A stretch of DNA of 64,000 nt, from NCBI RefSeq assembly GCF_032917945.1, contig NZ_CP136624.1:5766001-5830000 (forward strand), given 5' to 3'. Numbering within the stretch: position 1 is the first letter of the stretch; each line of letters begins with the position of its first letter. A program made the position numbers and the translations under genes. The notes under the pieces were generated by a model. That model did not search any database. It was not told the origin of the DNA and was given only the letters and a program-made list of their open reading frames with translations. This document shows positions 54,105-60,942 of this stretch, piece by piece. The stretch comes from Bradyrhizobium sp. sBnM-33. Its GTDB lineage: Bacteria; Pseudomonadota; Alphaproteobacteria; Rhizobiales; Xanthobacteraceae.

Positions 54105-56339
54105 ATGCCCTCGCAGCGTCTCATTCTCGGAATTGGTCTCGCTATCCTCCTCATTATCGGCGCTGCCTCGATCGGTCTCGACCTCAAGTCGCGGTCCGAT
54201 AACGCCTCGGTCGACCGCGCGCTTGGAATCCTCAGCAAGATCTCGGACATGCGCCCGCTGCTGCGCCGGGCGGAGAGCTCGGCGCGCGCTTTTGCGCTGT
54301 CAGGCGATCAGGAATTCGCCAGGGACTACCGCGAGGCCAACGACGCCATCCTGCCGGCGCTGGCGGCACTGATCGAGGCGGTCAAGGACAATCCCACCGA
54401 ACGGCAGTTGATCGAAGAGACCAAGGCGCTGGTGGAGCGCCAGATTGCCGTCAATGGCGAGTTGATCAGGCTCCGGAATGCGGGAGATAGCGCCGCCATC
54501 GCGGCTCTCGTCAGCGAGGAAGACCGCGCGGCGACGGCGGCGATCGCTGGAAACCTTGCAAAGGCGGTTGCGGAAGAGCGCCGGCTGCTTTTTGCCAGAC
54601 GCGCCGAATCCGAAACCAACGGGACGCTGCTGCTGGCGATCGACCTCGCCGGCGTCCTGCTGATTCTGGTTCTCGCCACCCTTCTGACGGTCTCAACCCG
54701 CCGCTCGCGCCGGGAACTACAGGATTCGCTGAGCGCCACCAGGGCCACGAACGAGGCGCTGGAGGCCGCGGTCGCCGAGCGCACCGAGCATCTGGTTGCC
54801 GCGCATGACGAACTGAGGCTTTCGGCCGCCGTCCTGCGCAGCACCTTTCACAGCATGGCGGAGGCGGTGCTCGTCATCGACACCAGGGGCGAGGTTTTGC
54901 TTTCAAACCCGGCCGCCGAGAAGATGCTGCGCTACCGGCCGGGCATGACGGTCGAGCACTTGCGCTCGCTCAGCGCGGTTTTCCATGCCGACGGTGTCAC
55001 GCCGCTACCTGTCCATGATATGCCTGCCTCGCGCGCGCTGCGCGGCGAAGCGTTCGACGCCACCGAAATTGTGCTGCGCCCGCTCAGCGGCAATCCGCCC
55101 GTCCATCTCGTGATCAGCGGCCGGCCGCTGCGCGATGCTTCGGGCGCCATCAGCGGCGCGGCGCTGGTCTATCATGACATTACGGCGTCGCGCGAAACCG
55201 AGCACAAGCTGCAGCAGGCGCAAAAGCTCGACGCCATCGGTAAGCTCACCGGCGGCGTCGCGCACGACTTCAATAACATGCTGACCGTAATCACCGGCAC
55301 CACCGAAACGCTGGTGGCTAACCTTGCGCATGAGCCGGCGTTGCAGAAGACCGCCGAACTGATCGACCAGGCGGCGGAGCGCTGCAGCGAGCTGATCCAG
55401 CATCTGCTCGCCTTCGCCCGCCGCCAGCCGTTGCAGCCGCGCAATGTCGACATCAACGCGACCGTGCTCGATATCGCAAAACTGCTTCGCCCGACGCTCG
55501 GCGAACAGATCGAGGTCAACTCCATTCTCGAACAGGAAGTGGCGATTGCGCATATCGACGCGTCGCAGCTCGCCAACTCCCTACTCAACATGGCGATCAA
55601 CGCGCGCGATGCGATGCCGAACGGCGGCAAGCTGCTTTTGGAGACGCGCAACGTCGTGCTCGACGAGGCCTATGCGCAGGCCAACCCGGACGCAAAGCCC
55701 GGTCCCTATGTGATGCTCGCGGTCAGCGACACCGGCGCCGGCATGCCGCAGGAGGTGCTCGATAAGGTGTTCGAGCCGTTCTTCACCACCAAGGAGATCG
55801 GCAAGGGCTCAGGCCTCGGCTTGAGCATGGTCTACGGCTTCGTCAAACAGTCCGGCGGGCACATCCGGATCTACAGCGAGGTCGGCCACGGCACAACGAT
55901 CAAGCTCTATCTGCCCCCTGCCCGCGGCCAGGTCGAGGTCGCGCCGCCGGCGGCAGCGCCACTGCCGCATGGTAACGAGACCATCATGGTGGTGGAAGAC
56001 GACGCGCTGGTGCGCAACTTCGTCACCACGCAATTGCAGAGCCTCGGTTACCGCACGGTGGCCGCCGCCAACGGACCGGCGGCGATGAACCTGATCGAAG
56101 GCGGTCAGGCGTTCGATCTGCTGTTCACCGATGTGATCATGCCCGGCGGCATGACCGGACGCGAACTCGCGGACAAGGTGCTGAAGCTCCGGCCCGGCAT
56201 CAAGGTATTATATACGTCCGGCTATACCGACAATGCGATCGTGCACCAGGGCCGGCTCGATTCCGGTGTGCTGCTGCTGACCAAGCCGTACCGGAAGTCG
56301 CAGTTGGCGAACATGGTGCGGCGCGCGCTGTCGGGGTAA
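54105..56339 (+). CDS. Hybrid sensor histidine kinase (CHASE3-PAS-HisKA-HATPase-REC)
   Basis: Membrane-bound kinase of 744 residues. Two spans (about 5-24 and 175-197) enclose a CHASE3 domain (RRAESSARAFALSGD). A coiled coil leads to a PAS domain (about 240-355), then HisKA with His387 (GVAHDFNNMLTV), a HATPase (NMAINARDAMP, VSDTGAGMP, GLGLSMVYGF) and a C-terminal receiver with Asp676 (LLFTDVIMPGG). All motifs are intact. It pairs with the upstream receiver gene. A fragment 2 kb downstream (58333-58430) resembles the end of its receiver, suggesting a lost paralogue. Confidence 0.93.
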   Translation: MPSQRLILGIGLAILLIIGAASIGLDLKSRSDNASVDRALGILSKISDMRPLLRRAESSARAFALSGDQEFARDYREANDAILPALAALIEAVKDNPTERQLIEETKALVERQIAVNGELIRLRNAGDSAAIAALVSEEDRAATAAIAGNLAKAVAEERRLLFARRAESETNGTLLLAIDLAGVLLILVLATLLTVSTRRSRRELQDSLSATRATNEALEAAVAERTEHLVAAHDELRLSAAVLRSTFHSMAEAVLVIDTRGEVLLSNPAAEKMLRYRPGMTVEHLRSLSAVFHADGVTPLPVHDMPASRALRGEAFDATEIVLRPLSGNPPVHLVISGRPLRDASGAISGAALVYHDITASRETEHKLQQAQKLDAIGKLTGGVAHDFNNMLTVITGTTETLVANLAHEPALQKTAELIDQAAERCSELIQHLLAFARRQPLQPRNVDINATVLDIAKLLRPTLGEQIEVNSILEQEVAIAHIDASQLANSLLNMAINARDAMPNGGKLLLETRNVVLDEAYAQANPDAKPGPYVMLAVSDTGAGMPQEVLDKVFEPFFTTKEIGKGSGLGLSMVYGFVKQSGGHIRIYSEVGHGTTIKLYLPPARGQVEVAPPAAAPLPHGNETIMVVEDDALVRNFVTTQLQSLGYRTVAAANGPAAMNLIEGGQAFDLLFTDVIMPGGMTGRELADKVLKLRPGIKVLYTSGYTDNAIVHQGRLDSGVLLLTKPYRKSQLANMVRRALSG

Positions 56340-56436
56340 GCACGGCGCAAGCCTCCTCTCGCAGCGTGTCTTCAATGCCGACTTGATGTATGAAAGTGAC
56401 GTTGGACGAAGAGATTCGAGGGAAGAGCCAAGGCTA

Positions 56437-56799
56437 ATGGCGGACGTGATCTACAAGCGCTGCTATTTCGATTGGGGCGGACGATGCGCCTACTGCGACG
56501 TTGGACTGCCCCGGATAAAGACGGGCGGCAAGGTCAAGGCCAGCATTGACCATTTTATCCCGCTCTCAAAGGGAGGCCAGAATGGCAGGAGCAACCGCGT
56601 GCTGTCCTGCTACCCCTGCAATCTCGCCAAGGGCGACACCGACCCGCGCGAGACCAATCAATGGCCCCACATCGAACGGCGCCTCGCCGAGATCGCCGCT
56701 TCGCCGCTCATCAGCCACGGGAAGCTCAAGCAGCTTATTCCCGAATTGGTGAAGCAACTTGCCGTAGGATCCGCACAAGACGGGCCGCGTTGGCGCTGA
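56437..56799 (+). CDS. HNH endonuclease-domain protein
   Basis: Small nuclease-fold protein of 120 residues. The zinc ribbon is CAYC and CYPC, and the HNH core reads IDHFIPLSKGGQNGRSNRVL. Such free-standing HNH proteins occur in mobile elements, restriction systems and defence islands; no partner that would show the role is next to it. ATG 56437 has AAGG upstream; the frame continues upstream to 56383. Its 3' end overlaps, in antisense, the end of a truncated ParE-like gene, which suggests that this gene arrived by recombination. Confidence 0.82.
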   Translation: MADVIYKRCYFDWGGRCAYCDVGLPRIKTGGKVKASIDHFIPLSKGGQNGRSNRVLSCYPCNLAKGDTDPRETNQWPHIERRLAEIAASPLISHGKLKQLIPELVKQLAVGSAQDGPRWR

Positions 56800-56914
56800 T
56801 CGGGCAACCTGCGCATTGCCGCGCGCCAAAATTCTCAGTGGTCCATTTGACGATATTCGCAAAATCGACTTCTGCAGCAGCGCCGAAGCGGACGCGCCAT
56901 TTCCGCTCGGCCAT
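56735..56914 (-). pseudogene. Truncated ParE/RelE-type toxin remnant
   Basis: The frame from ATG 56914 encodes 59 residues. The first ~33 (AERKWRVRFGAAAEVDFANI followed by VKWTTENFGARQ) match the N-terminus of ParE toxins. After that the frame runs into unrelated sequence antisense to the HNH gene and stops at 56735. The family is normally ~95-100 residues, so about two thirds, including the C-terminal strand that matters for toxicity, is missing. It follows the antitoxin fragment by eight bases, as in an intact module. Confidence 0.72.
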
Positions 56915-56922
56915 TGGCGGAC

Positions 56923-57096
56923 CTATCCGGCGGTCTTGGAAATGACCTTCTCCGAAAGATCATTCAAATAGGCTCGCAACTCTTCGACATCTCCGAATTC
57001 TTTGAATTCGCCTCGATCCAGTGCACCAACACCGGCCCGTGCTGCTGATCGCAGGGCCTTCAGCTTGCTCGCGTCTTCTCCGCCGTGGCGCGCCAT
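56923..57096 (-). pseudogene. ParD-type antitoxin fragment lacking the DNA-binding domain
   Basis: The 57-residue frame (ATG 57096 to TAG 56923) matches the C-terminal half of ParD antitoxins: EDASKLKALRSAARAGVGAL, then GEFKEFGDVEELRAYLNDLS. This half wraps the toxin. The N-terminal ribbon-helix-helix domain (usually ~45 residues) is absent, and upstream lies the end of the ketopantoate-reductase-like gene. So the module is damaged at both ends, though the fragment might still be translated and neutralise related toxins. Confidence 0.72.
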
Positions 57097-57113
57097 TCTC
57101 AACTACGCTCCCG

Positions 57114-58178
57114 TCACTGCGCGCCGGATCCGCCCGCCACGATCTTCTCGTTCAGCTTCTGATCGACGATCTCGACCGTGCGGTCGATCTCGGCGCTGGG
57201 CGCGCCGAGCTGGTGCGAGATCAGCTTCACGAGCAAGTCGACGCGCTCGATGAACGGCGCGCCGGCAGCGACCGCGCGGGCCGCCGATGACGGCTTGAGC
57301 AGGCTTTCGGCCGCCTTGGCGTATTTCCCGAACGGCACCTGGTCCTGCGGGTCGGCGCCCAGGCGCCGGGCGATGCCGTCGACATGGTCATAGATCGATT
57401 GCGAGAGTTTCAGATCGCCGTGCACGGCGTCGCGGATCGACTGCGGCTCGCTCGGGGTGATGCAGCGGTAGTTGCCGGTCAGCAGCATCGACCATTTGGC
57501 GAGCGGCACGAACAGCGAGTCGAACACCTTCAGCTTCACCGGAACGTCATGGCCGTCCAGCGTCACCGCATCGATATCAGCTTCCAGCTCGCGAAGCAGC
57601 TTGTTGTGCTTGTCATCGGCAAAGGCGGCCGCCTTGAAGTTGGTCGGCAGGCCGACATGAAGCACGTTTGCCGCCTCTTCCGGCGGGCGGAAGGCCTGCG
57701 GATCGGGCGAGCACAGCGTCACCAGCCCCGGCGCGAACCGCTCCCACACCTGCGCATTGGTATAGGCTTCCTCGAGGTCCATGTCCGCCAGCGCCGGGAT
57801 GCGCTTGAGATAGGGTAACGGCGGCATGTTCATGATCGACAGACAAGGCAGTTTCGCCTCGGCGATCTTGACCATCAGAACCCGGATCGTGTGGTTGGTG
57901 TATTGCGGCTCCTGCATCGCAAGACCGACCAGATCGTAACGGGAAAGGTCGACGTCTTGAGGCGTGGTCGCATCCAGCTTGCCAGGCAGGTCGCGCGAGA
58001 AAATCGCGCGGTGCACCGCCTCGTCGCGCAGCTTGATACGAACTTCGGTGCCGTCGCGGTTGATGAGGTCGGCCGTCTTCTTCCGGCACACCAGGGTCAC
58101 GTTGTGCCCGGCCATCAAAAGCTTCGTCGCCAGCAACGAGCCGTACGAGGCCCCAAGGATCAGAATGTTGCGCGCCAT
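57114..58178 (-). CDS. Ketopantoate reductase-like NAD(P)-binding protein
   Basis: Protein of 354 residues with an N-terminal Rossmann domain of the ApbA/PanE type (ILILGASYGSLLATKLLMAG). The C-terminal helical domain contains CITPSEPQSIRDAVHGD and a final helix-rich part. The length is greater than that of PanE (~300) and some catalytic residues are not clearly placed, so it is a family relative rather than certain 2-dehydropantoate reductase. GAGAGAG precedes ATG 58178. Two tandem 15-base repeats lie just upstream of the start. Confidence 0.8.
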   Translation of the reverse strand: MARNILILGASYGSLLATKLLMAGHNVTLVCRKKTADLINRDGTEVRIKLRDEAVHRAIFSRDLPGKLDATTPQDVDLSRYDLVGLAMQEPQYTNHTIRVLMVKIAEAKLPCLSIMNMPPLPYLKRIPALADMDLEEAYTNAQVWERFAPGLVTLCSPDPQAFRPPEEAANVLHVGLPTNFKAAAFADDKHNKLLRELEADIDAVTLDGHDVPVKLKVFDSLFVPLAKWSMLLTGNYRCITPSEPQSIRDAVHGDLKLSQSIYDHVDGIARRLGADPQDQVPFGKYAKAAESLLKPSSAARAVAAGAPFIERVDLLVKLISHQLGAPSAEIDRTVEIVDQKLNEKIVAGGSGAQ

Positions 58179-58186
58179 ACTCTCTC

Positions 58187-58216
58187 TTTCACAGATAAAA
58201 CTTTCACGGATAAAAC
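58187..58216. repeat. 15-base tandem duplication before the reductase-like gene
   Basis: TTTCACAGATAAAAC and TTTCACGGATAAAAC are adjacent copies with one difference, lying in the leader of the minus-strand gene. Confidence 0.8.
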
Positions 58217-58332
58217 CAGGCCTATCCAGACCTGGCACCCATTATGCCAGAACTATCTCAGCAGGAGGCCTACTGCAAACTGGGAGATGTTACAATGAGA
58301 TAGCGGCTCCCAATTTTACACTCGGCTACGCC

Positions 58333-58430
58333 GTCGGGAGGCAGTTGGCCGAGAAGGCGATCAAGCTTCGGCCCGTCGTAAAAGGTGCTTTACCCATCGG
58401 GCTATACCCGACAGCGATCTGCATCAGGGC
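58333..58430 (+). pseudogene. Fragment of a response-regulator receiver domain
   Basis: Reading with one frame change, the stretch gives GRQLAEKAIKLRP, then KVLYPSGYT, closely like GRELADKVLKLRP and KVLYTSGYT in the receiver of the hybrid kinase (about 56158-56230). The DNA continues to match up to GCATCAGGG. No start, no phosphoacceptor region and no end remain. It is the relic of a deleted kinase or regulator gene. Confidence 0.65.
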
Positions 58431-58535
58431 TGCCTCGCTGCCTCGCCCCAACGTGCTGTGCCAACCAAGCCCGATCAAAAATCCAATTGGGGCGATGAAG
58501 GCTGGCGCCGCTTAAGCAACCATCGGCAGAGTGGG

Positions 58536-58739
58536 TCATGTGCCCTGCGGCGATAACGCCTGGACCGCCGAGGAAAAGCCATCAAGAGAATAACCCAGCT
58601 CAGCAAGTGCCACGTCAATGTCCGCCAAGGTGTCCGTGCGCTGCGACCATGACCATACCCAAATGAAAGGTAAGAAGTTAGCACTGCACGAATGCAGCGA
58701 ACGATCTGGATCATCCGCTTTGCCAATGATGTTGTACAT
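58536..58739 (-). CDS. Possible small protein, unsupported
   Basis: A 67-residue frame (ATG 58739) with fairly balanced composition, for example RTDTLADIDVALAELGYSLD. There is no ribosome binding site, no family match and no partner. I list it only because it is the best coding candidate in a 540-base gap. Confidence 0.2.
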   Translation of the reverse strand: MYNIIGKADDPDRSLHSCSANFLPFIWVWSWSQRTDTLADIDVALAELGYSLDGFSSAVQALSPQGT

Positions 58740-58790
58740 TAGATTGGACGCCGATAGAAAAAATAGACTTAGTGAAAAATGGAGCGCGCA

Positions 58791-59075
58791 ATGAGGACGA
58801 TCATCCTTGTTCTTTTGTCTCTCGCGATTTCATGTGAAATGTCTCTTGCGCAGCAACTAAGCCGGTTCTGTATTGGAGAAAGACGTTGCCCGGTCGGCGG
58901 TCACACGCTGTACCCGTGTGGGTCGGATGCTGATGCTATTGCTGAGGAGCTCTGCACGGTTCGGTTGGGAGGCGGCCAGACAAAAGTGCTCCCGCATCAG
59001 CTCCGGAAGGATGGCATGAAGGCCGGTAAGCGGTGCGGATACGCCTGGTACAGCGTGACTTGTATGAAGAATTAG
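58791..59075 (+). CDS. Small cysteine-rich exported protein
   Basis: Protein of 94 residues. A signal peptide covers residues 1-21 (TIILVLLSLAISCEMSLAQQ). The mature ~73 residues hold six cysteines (in FCIGERRCPVGG, YPCGSDA, LCTVRL, RCGYAWYSVTC), enough for three disulfides, plus basic residues. I do not recognise the family. GGAG lies seven bases before ATG 58791; the ATG at 58779 is an alternative. Its base composition is lower in GC than its neighbours, and it sits in a gene-poor, fragment-rich interval, so it may have been acquired. Confidence 0.6.
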   Translation: MRTIILVLLSLAISCEMSLAQQLSRFCIGERRCPVGGHTLYPCGSDADAIAEELCTVRLGGGQTKVLPHQLRKDGMKAGKRCGYAWYSVTCMKN

Positions 59076-59115
59076 TCAGGTCAGGCATACGCCCAAGCCT
59101 GATTTCTTTCTCCGA

Positions 59116-59268
59116 TCATGGCGCCGTAATCGTCGCAACCTCTTCTGCCGCCAGAGCGCCCGGCAAACATGTAACGAGCATTGATTTCGCAACGCTGTCA
59201 TCTGGGAACTGCTCAAGGATTTCGCGGTAGCGACGCGCAGCGCCAAGGTCTCGGGCTTCAAAATGCCT
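59116..59268 (-). pseudogene. Possible C-terminal tail of a lost repeat protein
   Basis: A minus-strand frame encodes RHFEARDLGAARRYREILEQ, then FPDDSVAKSMLVTCLPG and a final stop at 59116. It looks like the last TPR-type helices of a larger protein, such as the tail of a CHASE2-type adenylate cyclase. Its upstream part is missing: the EamA gene stop is at 59274. This is a weak call. Confidence 0.3.
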
Positions 59269-59273
59269 CGAAG

Positions 59274-60170
59274 CTAAGACCGCGTCGCCAGCACCACGCC
59301 CGCCAGCGTAAACACCAGCGCCACGATCTGGATCAGGCCGAGCGGCTCGCCGAGCGCAACCGCCGACGCCACGACGCCGATCACCGGCACCGCCATGGTG
59401 CCGATCGCGGCGACCGAGGCCGGCAAACGGGCGAGCGCGGCGAACCAGCTCACATAGGCGATGCAGAACTGGATCACGGTCGAATAGATCAGCAGCCACC
59501 AGCCGAGCTGTGTCACCTTCTCGATATGCGTGGTCTCGACGGCGAGGCCGATGATGACGATCGGAAAACAGCCGAGCCCGATCTGCCAGGCGGCGGCCGG
59601 GATCGGCGGCAGCGGCACCGGCAGCTTTTTCGCCAGCACCGTGCCGAGCGCAAAGCCGAACGCGCCGCCCAGCGCCATCACCATGCCCGGTAGCTTTGCG
59701 GCGGTCGCGCTAAAGCCGTTGCCGCCCATGATGGCGGCGAGGCCTGCGAATGCCATCACCAGCGCCACCGTGCGCAAGATAGTCGGCCGCTCGCCGAGCA
59801 CCGGCCAGGCCAAGAGCGAGGCCCAGACCGGCATGGTGTAGGCGATCAGCGCCGCCTCGCTCGCCGGCAGCCAGAGCAGCGCCAGCCCCATCAGCACCAT
59901 CCAACCGGTGACGTTAAGCAGCGCGGCGAGCATCAGCCGCGGCCATAGATGCCGCTCGACCTTCAGGCTTTGCGAGCGCGCCAGCGCCAGCACGGCCAAA
60001 AGCGCCGCGCCGATCACGCCGGTCGAGCCGCGCAGCGTCAACGGCGGCAGCTCGCTCAGGAGATACTTCGTGACGGGCCAGTTGAAGCCCCAGCCCACCG
60101 AGGTGATGGCGAGGAACATCAGGCCGGCGGGCGCGATCCGCGCCGGCGCGGTGGGTTTTGATTCTGTCAT
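59274..60170 (-). CDS. EamA/DMT family transporter (second of a pair)
   Basis: Inner-membrane exporter of 298 residues with ten spans. It shares with the protein at 52602-53507 the start LAITSVGWG, LALLWLPASEAALI, WQIGLGCFPIVI and the end LGEPLGLIQIVALVFTLAGV. The two are clear paralogues 5.8 kb apart on the same strand. ATG 60170 is chosen as the start; the upstream open frame to 60392 reads low-complexity sequence. Substrate unknown. Confidence 0.87.
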   Translation of the reverse strand: MTESKPTAPARIAPAGLMFLAITSVGWGFNWPVTKYLLSELPPLTLRGSTGVIGAALLAVLALARSQSLKVERHLWPRLMLAALLNVTGWMVLMGLALLWLPASEAALIAYTMPVWASLLAWPVLGERPTILRTVALVMAFAGLAAIMGGNGFSATAAKLPGMVMALGGAFGFALGTVLAKKLPVPLPPIPAAAWQIGLGCFPIVIIGLAVETTHIEKVTQLGWWLLIYSTVIQFCIAYVSWFAALARLPASVAAIGTMAVPVIGVVASAVALGEPLGLIQIVALVFTLAGVVLATRS

Positions 60171-60942
60171 GGAGCCCGGCAAAGGGGTGGAATCGGCCCT
60201 CACCTTGCCGCGTATCGGGCCTTCCCGCCACGGGCTCGGGGACATGCCAGCCCTCCCGCTCCGTAGCCATACGTGAGTCTTTCGAACGCAATCCCGATAG
60301 CTGAAAAAATACCTGCCCTGTGAACAGCGGGACGAAGCCTGTTTCCACACCGCAGGAACAAATTTTTTGATTGGGAATCCCTGAGGACTCACCGATACTT
60401 GGCATCATCACAGGCGCGGGAACTCCCCCTGTTATCCCTCACTTTCCACCATATTTAGTATTTGATTCAGGAACTCGTACTACTCCTTGACGGGCGCAAC
60501 GGGTTTGGCCTAGCCTTATTGCTGGACGGCGCGAGTTAAGTTCTGGGTCCCGCCGATCGCTCCCAAATGGGTTCCGAACGAGCACTCCGTCAGCCGGTTG
60601 AGGCACGGATCGAGGGCTTGTCTGCCCAAAATCCGGGGGTGATCCGGGGCCTTAAAAAACGAGCCGAATGGCTCAGGCGACGAGTTGCGGCGTTGAGTTG
60701 GAGCATGATCCGGAAAAACGTGGGTACCGGTGATGCTCAAACCGAAGGATGGGGTTGGCCCGCCGAAACGGCGGGACGAACCCTTGGGGTGGCGAAGACA
60801 GAAACAGGGCCGGGTCCACCGGTAGAGCTTGCGGATCTCAGGCCCAAGGTTGTCTTCAACCTTGGTGCCGAAGGTTCGCTCAATGAAACATCCGGCAACC
60901 GCAGGAAATGCGGACCGGGCAAGAAGACGGGGCACGACAACT
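60171..60942. other. Long leader region before nrdJ
   Basis: This 772-base gap has no convincing gene. It contains a dispersed repeat (60701-60738), a hairpin CCCGCCG-aaa-CGGCGGG (60759-60775) and a hairpin CCAAGGTT-gtcttc-AACCTTGG (60844-60865). I looked for the conserved B12-box of a cobalamin riboswitch, which would be expected before some B12-related genes, and did not find it. The last ~180 bases may be nrdJ leader. Confidence 0.5.
60701..60738. repeat. Rhizobiales GAGCATGATC-type repeat
   Basis: GAGCATGATCCGG...CCGGTGATGCTC is an imperfect inverted repeat around AAAAACGTGGGTA. It resembles the repeat GAGCATGATC...GATCATGCTC that I recall as common in Bradyrhizobium and neighbours. Confidence 0.6.
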
